Source: Hyphomicrobium sp. (lineage in GTDB: Bacteria; Pseudomonadota; Alphaproteobacteria; Rhizobiales; Hyphomicrobiaceae). Taken from it: 64,000 nt of DNA. The stretch is taken from NCBI GenBank assembly GCA_002928515.1, contig PERI01000005.1, forward strand, positions 1 through 64,000, written 5' to 3'. The notes under the pieces are model-generated. The model was not told the DNA's origin. It did not search any database and worked only from the letters and a program-made list of their open reading frames with translations. Position numbers and translations under genes: made by a program. Numbering within the stretch: position 1 is the first letter of the stretch; the number at the start of each line of letters is the position of its first letter. This document shows, piece after piece, positions 28,101-35,466 of the stretch.

Positions 28101-28783
28101 CAATCCCGCTCGCCAAGGGCAAGTACGCGGCCTTTGCCGTCGCCGAAAATCTGCACCTCGATATGACGACCGCGCGCGACGTACTTTTCGATAAATACGC
28201 CAGCATCCTTGAAGTTATTGGCAGCTAGGCGCTGCACGCGCTCAAGCGTCGAGGCAAGATCAGTCTCGGATTGAACGAGTTGCAAGCCGATGCCACCACC
28301 ACCAGCTGTGCTTTTGAGCATAACGGGATAGCCGATCCGCGCGGCTTCTTGAATGGCATCATCGATCCCTGTGACCAGCCCTGAACCCGGCGCAAGTGGA
28401 ACACCCGCCGCTTCAGCCAGTTCGCGTGCGGTATGTTTCAATGAGAACGCGCGCACGTGCTCGGGATATGGGCCGATAAATGTAATGCCGGCCGCAGTAC
28501 AAGCTTCGGCAAAATGTGTGTTCTCGGAAAGAAAGCCGTAGCCAGGATGGATAGCTTCAGCTCCCGTCTGCTTGGCCGCTGCAAGGACTGCATCCGCATT
28601 GAGGTAGCTTTGCAGCGCAGGCGCCGGACCGATGCGCACCGCTTCGCTCGCCAATCGAACGTGCCGAGAATAGCGATCGGCATCAGAATACACCGCCACA
28701 CTCGCAATACCCATACGATCAAGCGTGCGGATGATCCGACAGGCAATGGCACCACGATTGGCGATCAAGACTTTTCGAAACAT
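25160..28783 (-). CDS. Biotin-dependent urea/guanidine carboxylase
   Basis: 1207 residues. Domains: biotin carboxylase about 1-445 (KVLIANRGAIACRIIRTLDR, GGGGIGLQL, FLEVNTRLQVEHGVTE), KipA/AHS2-type carboxyltransferase half about 455-760 (IEIITPGTMTSIQDYPGR), KipI/AHS1 half about 780-1000, and a C-terminal biotinyl domain with biotinylated lysine in VESMKMEM. ATP-dependent carboxylation of guanidine (or urea) by this family gives carboxyguanidine (or allophanate). The guanidine riboswitch upstream and two DUF1989 neighbours point to guanidine. It starts 3 bases after the upstream DUF1989 gene with GGGAGCC as ribosome site. Confidence 0.93.
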   Translation of the reverse strand: MFRKVLIANRGAIACRIIRTLDRMGIASVAVYSDADRYSRHVRLASEAVRIGPAPALQSYLNADAVLAAAKQTGAEAIHPGYGFLSENTHFAEACTAAGITFIGPYPEHVRAFSLKHTARELAEAAGVPLAPGSGLVTGIDDAIQEAARIGYPVMLKSTAGGGGIGLQLVQSETDLASTLERVQRLAANNFKDAGVFIEKYVARGRHIEVQIFGDGKGRVLALGERDCSAQRRNQKVIEETPAPGLSEDVRQALFATAIRLGETVNYANAGTVEYLLDTDTGAFYFLEVNTRLQVEHGVTEEVTGIDLVEWMIRQAAGEAIPEVSPAAQGASIQVRLYAEDPARDFRPSSGLLTKVAWPDGARIETWVESGSEVSSYYDPMIAKLIVTGKDRPEALSKLKVALAATQLAGIETNIGYLAALADSQDFASGDIITSTLATFPYAPRTIEIITPGTMTSIQDYPGRIGYWDVGVPPSGPMDHVSFRLANRAVGNPVGTPAIEMTLTGAVMKFHAHTYACLVGADMSAKLDGNPVTNGVPFAIAPGQTLACGAISSAGLRTYLAIQGGLDIPKYLGSASTFSLGAFGGHGGRNLRSGDLLHLPAVIADDSEQSIQTVPDDVLPELSHVWEIGVLYGPHGAPEFFTEDDIATFFAAEWEVHYNSSRTGVRLIGPKPTWARSDGGEAGLHPSNLHDNAYAIGAVNFTGDMPVILGPDGPSLGGFVCPVTIVQGELWKVGQLRPGDKIRFKRLTPADARRISDKVERDISTLTYSDAASHPDVSGLGVDAAIVGGIADHPGKPKVVYRRAGDLYMLVEYGPMVLDLELRFRVHGLMIALREKALQGIIELTPGVRTLQIHYDAHILPLEALLDVLAELDTKLDEADDITVASRIVRLPLSWDDATTQAAVDKYMQSVRADAPWCPSNIEFIRRINGLDSVVDVRRMVFDASYLVLGLGDVYLGAPLATPVDPRQRLVTTKYNPARTWTADGTVGIGGAYMCIYGMESPGGYQLIGRTVQVWNTYRQTSAFRDDKPWLLRFFDQVQFYPVTPDELAVIREGVLDGTSTLDIVDTTFSLKDYRAFLAGNASDIAAAKHRQQTAFDAERARWKEADKAASAVEVDAPLSADVVELPPGAIEVLSTVPGSVWKISASVGSRVAEGDILVIVESMKMEMTITAPCAGIIHEVRCVEGRTVSLGQSLVVLTSDQALAAE

Positions 28784-28786
28784 ATG

Positions 28787-29437
28787 TCAGGCTCCCTTGG
28801 CCCAGATGAGCACTTCGATTGGCGTGGGGTTGTAGGCGTTGCATGGATTGTTGAGCTGCGGACAGTTTGAGATCAGAACGATGACATTCATCTCAGCGCG
28901 CATCTCAACGTACTTACCCGGCGCAGAAAGTCCGTCGGCAAACATCAAGCCGCCGCTCGGCGTTACCGGAACGTTCATGAAGAAATTGATGTTGTGGCCG
29001 ATATCGCGCTTTGTCAGACCGAAATGTTCATTCTCCGCGATCGCCAGAAGATAGCTGTCGCGACATGCGTGCATGGTTTTTTTATCGAGCGCATAACGAA
29101 CAGTATTGCTTTCAGTCGAACAGGCGCCACCGAGCGTGTCATGCCGTCCAACGGTATCGGCGGTGATGGTCAGCATAGGACGCGAGAGATCGGATCTCAG
29201 CACAGTATCGAGCTTGATAAAAACATTGCCTTGCGAGCGAATGGTGTCGGTTGCCGAATAACGCTCAGCCGGATCGTCAGCATTAAAGAAGAGCGTGTCA
29301 GCGGCCTGATTGCCCTCGACATCAACGATGCGCAGCGTTTCACCGGTTTTGATGATGTCGATCCAATAATCGCCAGCATTGACGACTTTGCGCACATGAG
29401 CAGTGTTTAGTTGGAGTGAGCTTTCTTTTGTCAGCAT
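28787..29437 (-). CDS. DUF1989 protein, carboxyguanidine deiminase subunit (UAAP2-type)
   Basis: 216 residues of the DUF1989 / urea-carboxylase-associated family ([52 protein letters not shown]). Paired DUF1989 proteins in this context form carboxyguanidine deiminase, which removes ammonia from carboxyguanidine to leave allophanate. The ATG at 29437 is preferred (GAGGG about 9 bases upstream) because the longer frame runs into the preceding gene. Assignment to CgdA or CgdB order is not certain. Confidence 0.88.
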   Translation of the reverse strand: MLTKESSLQLNTAHVRKVVNAGDYWIDIIKTGETLRIVDVEGNQAADTLFFNADDPAERYSATDTIRSQGNVFIKLDTVLRSDLSRPMLTITADTVGRHDTLGGACSTESNTVRYALDKKTMHACRDSYLLAIAENEHFGLTKRDIGHNINFFMNVPVTPSGGLMFADGLSAPGKYVEMRAEMNVIVLISNCPQLNNPCNAYNPTPIEVLIWAKGA

Positions 29438-29447
29438 CTGCCCGCCC

Positions 29448-30167
29448 TCAACAGCAACCAAGGTGGAACAACCGATTGTTCTCAAACCCTCGGCTATTTT
29501 CCGGTGCGGAGTTGCGACAAGGATCGTCTGGAGATGCGGCTTTCCCGCTGAATAAAGCCAGCGTCACAGGCTTCCGCGGATAATGAGATGCGGGATCCAT
29601 CGGGTGCGGACAGGTGTGCAAAAGCACGAGCGTATCCATTTGAAATTGCAGTTCGACACTTGCACCAGCGCGGGATGACGTTGGATCGAAAGAGAGCGCC
29701 CCGTCTTGCGCCACACCAACTTTGCTAAACCAATTGACGTTGGCTGCTAAGTCGCGCCGAGCCAGCCCGTATTTTGCGCCCTCGACCAAAAAACTATCGT
29801 GGCCATTCTGCTGCCAATCGTTGCGATGCGTTTGAAAGCTCGTCGCACCCCATCGTGCAGCAACCAGAGATTTATCGCTGTTGCCGCCAATGGTATCGTG
29901 CCAACCGCAATCATCTGAGAGGATCGAGCAGAAAATGCGCCCCATATCCGAATAAAGACAATGTCCGGCAGTCAGCTTGAAAGTATGCTGGCATTTGAGC
30001 GTATCAGGCGCGTTGTAGCGTTCGAGGAGATTGAGCGGATTGTAGAATAACATGCCGACGTTCGCGCCACCCTCGATATCGGTCAGACGCAAATGCATGT
30101 GGCGTCGAATGATCATCGACCAATGCTTGCCGCCCGCAAGTGTCTCAGAGGGTGCCGATTCTATCAT
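29448..30167 (-). CDS. DUF1989 protein, carboxyguanidine deiminase subunit (UAAP1-type)
   Basis: 239 residues, same family as its downstream neighbour: [58 protein letters not shown]. Catalyses, with its partner, hydrolysis of carboxyguanidine. GGAG lies about 8 bases before ATG 30167. It is the first gene after a guanidine-II-like RNA element (30218-30264) and follows the ATPase gene by 114 bases, the one sizeable gap in the operon. The C-terminus beyond about 215 is Ser/Asn-rich and not conserved. Confidence 0.88.
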   Translation of the reverse strand: MIESAPSETLAGGKHWSMIIRRHMHLRLTDIEGGANVGMLFYNPLNLLERYNAPDTLKCQHTFKLTAGHCLYSDMGRIFCSILSDDCGWHDTIGGNSDKSLVAARWGATSFQTHRNDWQQNGHDSFLVEGAKYGLARRDLAANVNWFSKVGVAQDGALSFDPTSSRAGASVELQFQMDTLVLLHTCPHPMDPASHYPRKPVTLALFSGKAASPDDPCRNSAPENSRGFENNRLFHLGCC

Positions 30168-30217
30168 TACAAGTCTCCAGGTTCGATAAGCAGAAAACTG
30201 CCCTGCTCTCGGTTGGT

Positions 30218-30264
30218 CCGGGTCGTCCCGGGTTGGAGAATTGTCCGCAAAGGTCGTCCTTCAC
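30218..30264 (-). promoter_or_regulatory. Guanidine-II (mini-ykkC) riboswitch candidate
   Basis: In the 114-base gap between the ABC ATPase and the DUF1989 genes, minus strand. Two hairpins each carry the loop ACGA that defines this class (ACGR): hairpin 1 at 30264-30247, with stem AAGG/CCTT extended by G-U and G-C pairs; hairpin 2 at 30231-30218, with stem CCGGG/CCCGG. The linker is about 15 bases, within the class range. Two guanidines would bind, one per loop, in the known structures. The target is the DUF1989-carboxylase-hydrolase part of the operon. A further short hairpin GCAGTTTTCTGC lies between it and the ribosome site. Not tested experimentally. Confidence 0.8.
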
Positions 30265-30281
30265 GGAAACTCACGCGTCAG

Positions 30282-31148
30282 CTAAGCCGATGGAGAAGGA
30301 CCAGAATTTGTGAAATTTGATTCAATCTTCGTAGTCTCCATTGGAACGACTTTTTCAGCACCACCTGCAATCTTTCTCGGCCAAACTTCCAAATCGCGCG
30401 TCACCGATGCACCGCGCTTGTCTTGCGCCACTGGACTTGCGCTCAAATCGTCAGACAGCGTCGCACCGTAGCGCTCTAATTCTTCGGGCCGATTTCGCGG
30501 GCGCTCAAAAGCAATCACGCGCGTGCCTAAACGAAATGCCTCACTGAGGTCGTGAGTGACCATGACGACTGTCAGGCTGCTATCATTCCAGATCCGCCTC
30601 ATCAGAATGTGAATATCGGCACGGATGCCTGGATCAAGCGCTCCGAATGGTTCATCGAGGAGTAGAATTTTCGGCTTACGCATCAGAGCTTGCGCGAGAG
30701 CCAAACGTTGTTGCATGCCACCAGACAGTGCAGCAGGATATTTGCTTTCGTGTCCGGTGAGGCCAACAGCTTCAAGCAGTTCGAGAGCATCTGCTTCCGC
30801 TTTGCGACGCGCTTGGCCATAAAGCCGACCGAAAGCACCTGCCTCTTCAAACTCACGTCCTATGACAACATTTCCCAAAACGGTCAGATGCGGAAATACG
30901 GAGTAGCGTTGAAAGACCACGCCACGGTCCGCATCCGGCTCCGCTTTCAAAGGTACGCCATCGACGAGAATTTGCCCGCGCGTTGGACTTTCTTCACCAA
31001 GGAGCATCCGCAAAAAGGTTGTCTTGCCACAGCCGGATGGTCCGACGAGGGCCACGAATGAGCGCGGCGAAATATCTAGGATGATTTTTTCGAGCACGAC
31101 GTGATCGCCGTATTCTTTCCAGACATTCTGGAACGCAATCGCAGTCAT
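30282..31148 (-). CDS. ABC transporter ATPase (guanidine operon, NitT/TauT type)
   Basis: 288 residues. Walker A GPSGCGKTT, Q-loop VFQRYSVFPH, signature LSGGMQQRLALAQAL, Walker B ILLLDEPFGALDP and the switch His in VMVTHDLSEA. The C-terminal tail of about 50 residues is unusual in sequence but has no recognised domain. ATG 31148 overlaps the permease stop by four bases (ATGA). It should energise uptake of the operon substrate, most likely guanidine, through the permease. The permease and binding protein are directly upstream. Confidence 0.93.
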   Translation of the reverse strand: MTAIAFQNVWKEYGDHVVLEKIILDISPRSFVALVGPSGCGKTTFLRMLLGEESPTRGQILVDGVPLKAEPDADRGVVFQRYSVFPHLTVLGNVVIGREFEEAGAFGRLYGQARRKAEADALELLEAVGLTGHESKYPAALSGGMQQRLALAQALMRKPKILLLDEPFGALDPGIRADIHILMRRIWNDSSLTVVMVTHDLSEAFRLGTRVIAFERPRNRPEELERYGATLSDDLSASPVAQDKRGASVTRDLEVWPRKIAGGAEKVVPMETTKIESNFTNSGPSPSA

Positions 31149-31963
31149 GTTGCCCTCGCTTGTGCAAACCAGGGGAACGCTTTGCGCTGCAAAATGCGCA
31201 ACGCCAAATCCATCAAGAACGCGAGCAGCGTAATGAGGGCGACGTACGGCAAAATCACATCCATTGATAAATAGCGACGCACCAGAAAAATTCGGTACCC
31301 AAGACCGGAATCGGCTGCAATCGCTTCCGCCGCGATCAGAAATAGCCAAGCCGGACCTATTTCCAATCGCACCGCATCGATGAGGCGAGGAAGCATTTGT
31401 GGAAGGACAACACGCAGCGCAATTTGTGTCGTTGAAGCACCGAGTGTCTGCGCTTTGATGATTTGCTCGCGCGGAATATCGCCAACGCGAAGTGCCAAAT
31501 CGCGGATCAACTTGAGGGTTGTTCCGATCACGATGAGTGCAATTTTCGAAGCCTCACCCAGTCCCATGACAATGAAGAGGATGGGCAATAAGGCGAGTGG
31601 CGGCACCATCGATGCCACCGATACAACTGGACCGAAGGTTGCGCCAGCCATGGGCAACAAGCCAATGACGATCCCGACCAAGAGCGCAATGAGCGTGGAA
31701 ATCGCCAGTGCAATCAGAAGCCGTGTCATACTCGCGAGCGTGTCGGACCACATCAGATAGGCGCCGGTTCGAGCGTCCGGTTCTAATGCGTATTGGCGCA
31801 AAGCTTCGCCCATTGTAGCGAAGCCCGGAAGCAACTTGTCGTTAGGGTTTTCGGCCAACCTCACATTTGAGCTGTAAATGTACGCGCCAATCAGGATCGC
31901 AAACGGCAGGAGCGCGAGCGCAATACGCCACGTCTTATCTGGCTTGATATTGAGTGCGCGCAT
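31145..31963 (-). CDS. ABC transporter permease (guanidine operon)
   Basis: 272 residues, about six membrane helices in the binding-protein-dependent inner-membrane component family. The EAA-like cytoplasmic loop is IIKAQTLGASTTQIALRVVLPQMLPRLIDAVR. The sequence resembles the nitrate/taurine/alkanesulfonate (NitT/TauT) branch. Stop overlaps the ATPase start. Starts 44 bases after the binding-protein stop. Substrate inferred from the guanidine-I riboswitch and the catabolic genes downstream. Confidence 0.92.
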   Translation of the reverse strand: MRALNIKPDKTWRIALALLPFAILIGAYIYSSNVRLAENPNDKLLPGFATMGEALRQYALEPDARTGAYLMWSDTLASMTRLLIALAISTLIALLVGIVIGLLPMAGATFGPVVSVASMVPPLALLPILFIVMGLGEASKIALIVIGTTLKLIRDLALRVGDIPREQIIKAQTLGASTTQIALRVVLPQMLPRLIDAVRLEIGPAWLFLIAAEAIAADSGLGYRIFLVRRYLSMDVILPYVALITLLAFLMDLALRILQRKAFPWFAQARAT

Positions 31964-32007
31964 GGCCCCGCCGCTTGCTTGTTGAAATGAAACCCAAGCT
32001 GAAGATG

Positions 32008-33078
32008 TTAGAGTTTCCCGGCCGCGGCTTCCGCCATGTACGTTGAATCATAGCGCAGCTTCACATTGTCAGCGGCTCCAAACACGGTCTTGTCTGGAAA
32101 CTCAACTCCAATCGCGCCGGCACTTTTGGCGTCCTTGCCGAGCAACGCTTTGTCGAACAAGAATTTAGAAACGCGTTCGGTGGTTGCCTTCAAATCAGCA
32201 CCGCTCGTAAATGCAACGGCGTCTTTTGGGTCTGAGAATAATTTCGTCGTGGCCAGTTGTTCTTCAAATCCTGCGAGATCTGTTCCAGAAGCTTTAGCCA
32301 TGGCTTCCTTAGCAGCAGTTCCCGAATTCAAAGCCGCAAGCGTTTCATACCAAATACCAGCAAGCGCTTTTGCAAATTTGGGGTTGTCTTTCACAACGTC
32401 GGTATTCGCAACCATAAGGTCGATAATCTCGCCTGGGATTTGCGAGCTATCAAAGACCTTTTTTGCATCTGGAGATTCGAGTATCGTTGAAACGATAGGC
32501 TTCCAAGTCACGACTGCCGTCACGTCTGCTGTTTTATAGGCCGCCGCCATATCCGCGTCCGACGTATTGACGACTTTGACGTCTTTTTCTTCCAATTTTA
32601 CAGTCTCAAGTCCGCGTGCGAGCAAGTAATGAGAAACTGAAAATTCGACAAGGTTGATGCTCTGGCCTTTGATGTCAGCAAGCTTGTCTTTGCCTTTGAG
32701 AATGACGGCATCGTTACCGTTCGAAAAATCCCCGACAATGACGGCCGTAGTATCGACACCGCCCGCAGCAGGGATCGAAAGTGCATCCATGTTTGTGACC
32801 GTCACAGCGTCGAATGCACCGGCCGTGTATTGATTGATCGACTCAACATAGTCATTGAATTGCTTCACTTCGATGTTGATGCCGTATTTGTCGGCCCACT
32901 TTTTGACGATGCCGGAATCGGCGGCATAGCCCCACGGCATCCATCCCACATAGATCGACCAAGCTACTTTGAAATCCTTTTTCTCGGCAGCTTCAGCTGC
33001 GGGCACACTCAAAGCTGTGGCAGCCAAACTAACTGCCGCGATCAAACCTGTGAGGCGAGTATTGAAAAGCTGGCGCAT
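32008..33078 (-). CDS. ABC transporter substrate-binding protein (guanidine operon)
   Basis: 356 residues. A signal peptide (TGLIAAVSLAATALSVPAAEA) of about 29 residues, then a NitT/TauT-family periplasmic binding fold (KVAWSIYVGWMPWGYAADSG, TVTNMDALSIPAAGGVD). First gene of the operon, downstream of the guanidine-I riboswitch, with AGGGGAT 7 bases before ATG 33078. Presumed to capture guanidine or a related small cation in the periplasm; the ligand is not visible from sequence. Confidence 0.92.
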   Translation of the reverse strand: MRQLFNTRLTGLIAAVSLAATALSVPAAEAAEKKDFKVAWSIYVGWMPWGYAADSGIVKKWADKYGINIEVKQFNDYVESINQYTAGAFDAVTVTNMDALSIPAAGGVDTTAVIVGDFSNGNDAVILKGKDKLADIKGQSINLVEFSVSHYLLARGLETVKLEEKDVKVVNTSDADMAAAYKTADVTAVVTWKPIVSTILESPDAKKVFDSSQIPGEIIDLMVANTDVVKDNPKFAKALAGIWYETLAALNSGTAAKEAMAKASGTDLAGFEEQLATTKLFSDPKDAVAFTSGADLKATTERVSKFLFDKALLGKDAKSAGAIGVEFPDKTVFGAADNVKLRYDSTYMAEAAAGKL

Positions 33079-33170
33079 TGAGATCCCCTGTGTTGATCAC
33101 CAAATTGGTCGCCGACCGGAATGCAATCTTGGGGCTGGAGAGCTAGTGCAGAACACCACGAGAGCCCTCC

Positions 33171-33210
33171 GCCCGAGAGCACAAGCTCCGCGCGGTCGAG
33201 TCTCCCGGGC
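33171..33210 (-). promoter_or_regulatory. Alternative hairpin overlapping the riboswitch 3' end (expression platform)
   Basis: The riboswitch terminal strand (33210-33202, GCCCGGGAG) can instead pair over nine bases with 33179-33171 (CTCTCGGGC, one G-U pair). The two structures exclude each other, the hallmark of an expression platform. No T-run follows, so intrinsic termination is not obvious. The ribosome site of the first gene is about 75 bases further on, so Rho or mRNA stability may be involved. Confidence 0.55.
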
Positions 33211-33306
33211 TTTTATCCCGCCGTGGCTCCGTCTCAACGTGTGAGACGGGAGAGCCTCTCTCGGACCGAACACGCGCGCGTCATGCGTACGCTGGAACCC
33301 TAGAAG
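33200..33306 (-). ncRNA. Guanidine-I (ykkC) riboswitch
   Basis: Minus-strand RNA with the conserved blocks of the class in order: CTAGGGTTCC at 33303-33294, GGTCCGAGAG at about 33266-33257, a central ACACG-containing arm, then CCACGGCGGGATAAAAGCCC and the closing CGGGAGA at 33207-33201. Guanidine-I riboswitches bind free guanidinium and turn on genes for its export or breakdown. It sits about 120 bases before the ABC binding-protein start, in the leader. The spacing and consensus are clear enough that a covariance search should be strongly positive. Confidence 0.93.
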
Positions 33307-33321
33307 CGTTATGTTCATTGT

Positions 33322-33339
33322 ATTGCAGGCAGCGTGCCA
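33322..33339 (-). promoter_or_regulatory. Sigma-54 (RpoN) type promoter of the guanidine operon
   Basis: Reading leftward from 33339: TGGCACG, four bases, CTGCA. The GG (33338-33337) and GC (33326-33325) pairs are separated by exactly 10 bases as sigma-54 requires; only one base of the -12 element differs from TTGC. Transcription would start near 33313, a few bases before the riboswitch. This implies nitrogen control through NtrC or a similar enhancer-binding protein; no clear enhancer site was seen. Confidence 0.72.
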
Positions 33340-33471
33340 TGTGAGATGACCAATAAAATCAGCAACATGAAAACATGACGCGTATCGAAGTGCGCGCAAT
33401 TCAGGCGCAACGCGTAATCGTTAGGCAATTTTCAGAATTGGGGAATATCGACAAAGCGCAACGTGCGCGAC

Positions 33472-34479
33472 TTAAACTCGATAATAGTCGCGATACCAAG
33501 ACACGAACTTTTCAACGCCAACATCTAAAGGCGTTGACGGCTGAAAGCCGGTCGCATTTGACAAGTCATCGATGTCAGCAAAAGTTTTAGGAACGTCACC
33601 GGGCTGAAGATCGACAAACGTTTTGATCGCTGTCTGGCCGCAAGCCTTTTCAATACTGGTAATAAAATCGAGCAGTGACACAGGCCTGTTATTTCCGATG
33701 TTGTAAAGGCGCGAAGGTGCGCTCGAAGTCGCCGGATCAGGATTGTCACTCGCCCATTGAGGATCACCTGAAGCGGGCTGTGCCAAAGTCTTTAAGACAC
33801 CATCGACAACATCATCGATATAGGTGAAATCGCGCGCGTGATGGCCGTGATTATAAATTTCAATCGGCTCACCCGTAAGAATGTTTTGCGTGAACTTGAA
33901 CAGCGCCATATCGGGGCGACCCCACGGCCCATAAACGGTAAAGAACCGCAAGCCGGTAACCGGCAGCCCGTAGAGATGGGCGTAAGCGTGCGCCATCAAT
34001 TCGTTGGATTTCTTGGTTGCGCCGTAAAGGCTGATCGGATGATCGGTAAGATCGTGCTCACTGAATGGCATTTTCGTGTTGGCGCCATAGACCGAACTTG
34101 ATGAGGCATAAACGAGGTGTTCAACGCGCGCAGCGCGGCAGCCCTCAAGAATATTTGCAAATCCAACAATGTTTGAATCGATGTAAGCTTGTGGATGTGT
34201 CAGTCCGTATCGCACGCCGGCCTGCGCGGCCAAATGCACAACGCGTTGCGGTCGCTCGACGTCAAACAATTGCTGGATGACCGCACGATCTGCCACGTCG
34301 GCTTCGATAAAGCGAAAAGCTGGCTCATCATCAAGTTGCGCAAGCCGGGCGCGCTTTAACGCGGGATCGTAATAATCATTGAGATTATCTAAGCCGATAA
34401 CAGTATCGCCCTGTGCCACCAAGGCGCGAGCGGTGTGGAAACCAATAAAGCCAGCCGCACCCGTTAGCAGAACCTTCAC
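33472..34479 (-). CDS. UDP-glucuronate 4-epimerase (NAD-dependent epimerase/dehydratase)
   Basis: Interconverts UDP-glucuronate and UDP-galacturonate for surface polysaccharide or LPS. 335 residues, SDR-extended fold: NAD motif TGAAGFIGFHTA at about 6-17, the YASSSSVYG stretch, catalytic SLYGATKKS (Tyr and Lys) and the family-specific RFFTVYGPWGRPDMALFKF. Start is GTG 34479, with GGAG 8 bases upstream. Single gene; the guanidine promoter region lies to its left. LpsL/Cap1J-type homologues are the closest by eye. Confidence 0.9.
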   Translation of the reverse strand: MKVLLTGAAGFIGFHTARALVAQGDTVIGLDNLNDYYDPALKRARLAQLDDEPAFRFIEADVADRAVIQQLFDVERPQRVVHLAAQAGVRYGLTHPQAYIDSNIVGFANILEGCRAARVEHLVYASSSSVYGANTKMPFSEHDLTDHPISLYGATKKSNELMAHAYAHLYGLPVTGLRFFTVYGPWGRPDMALFKFTQNILTGEPIEIYNHGHHARDFTYIDDVVDGVLKTLAQPASGDPQWASDNPDPATSSAPSRLYNIGNNRPVSLLDFITSIEKACGQTAIKTFVDLQPGDVPKTFADIDDLSNATGFQPSTPLDVGVEKFVSWYRDYYRV

Positions 34480-34624
34480 GTACCAGCTCCAGTTAGATGA
34501 ATCGCTTAATTTTGGCAGCTACATTGAAAAGCTTGAAAAATATATGCAGCCGACACTTTTCGGTCCGTCCTAGACTACCCACTTCGTCAGGGCAACGCTC
34601 AAGTGGACGTCGCAACATGCGTCA

Positions 34625-35413
34625 TCAAAACTGACGTTCGGCCAGTTCTTTCATCCACAGCAAGCTGTTGGCTGTTGAGGATTTTGGCCGGTATTCAAGC
34701 CCAATCCAGCCGTCATACCCTAACTGATCGAGATGCTCGAACAAGAATGGATAGTTAATCTCGCCCGTACCAGGCTCATGGCGGCCGGGCGTATCCGCCA
34801 CCTGGATATGACTGATGATGTTCATATGGCGCGCAAGCGTCGGCGCTAAATCACCCTCCATAATTTGCATGTGATAGACATCGTATTGTAGCCGCAGGTT
34901 AAGCGCATCGACGCTCTCGATGATGTCACGCGCCTTAGCGGTCGAGTCGAGAAAGTATCTCGGGATATCGCGCGTATTAATCGGCTCGATGAGCAACGTC
35001 ATTTCATGCTTTGCCAAGGCATCGGCTGCAAACTTGAGATGTTCGACGTATGTTTTACGCAGTTGTCGATGATCAGCTCCAACCGGCGCGATACCAGCCA
35101 AGCAATGAAGCTGGCGACATCCAAGCGCCTGCGCAAAAGTGATGGCGCGCGCAACCCCCGTGCGGAACTCATCGCTTGCGGCAGAAAATATACTGATGCC
35201 GCGCTCGCCCGCAGCCCATTGCCCAGCAGGAAAATTAAACAGCACGAGCGTCAATCCATGTCGGGCAAGACGTGACGCGATATCTTCAATGTCATAGTCG
35301 TAGGGAAACAAAAACTCGACGCCCTTGAAACCAGCGTCAGCGGCGGCTTGGAATCGATCAAGAAATGGCAGTTCGGTAAACAACATGGATAAGTTGGCGG
35401 CAAACTTCGGCAT
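34625..35413 (-). CDS. hyi: Hydroxypyruvate isomerase family protein
   Basis: 262 residues, TIM-barrel sugar isomerase type: opening FAANLSMLFTELPFLDRFQAA, LIEPINTRDIPRYFLDS with catalytic Glu, LQYDVYHMQIMEGDL, IQVADTPGRHEPGTGEINYP and the late GLEYRPK with the second Glu. The family interconverts hydroxypyruvate and tartronate semialdehyde (Hyi) or a four-carbon equivalent (OtnI). AGAGG precedes ATG 35413. It ends after lipA in the same direction with 53 bases between; no metabolic link to lipA is known. Confidence 0.87.
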   Translation of the reverse strand: MPKFAANLSMLFTELPFLDRFQAAADAGFKGVEFLFPYDYDIEDIASRLARHGLTLVLFNFPAGQWAAGERGISIFSAASDEFRTGVARAITFAQALGCRQLHCLAGIAPVGADHRQLRKTYVEHLKFAADALAKHEMTLLIEPINTRDIPRYFLDSTAKARDIIESVDALNLRLQYDVYHMQIMEGDLAPTLARHMNIISHIQVADTPGRHEPGTGEINYPFLFEHLDQLGYDGWIGLEYRPKSSTANSLLWMKELAERQF

Positions 35414-35466
35414 AGGAACCTCTGAAAGCGCACGCCTTGCGCAGCCGAAAAAAAAGAGTGTGCAGA

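Noticed and set aside
25160-28783. Plain urea carboxylase of a urea amidolyase system
   Set aside because: Possible from the domain alone, but a guanidine-I riboswitch, a guanidine-II-like element and paired DUF1989 proteins all point to guanidine.
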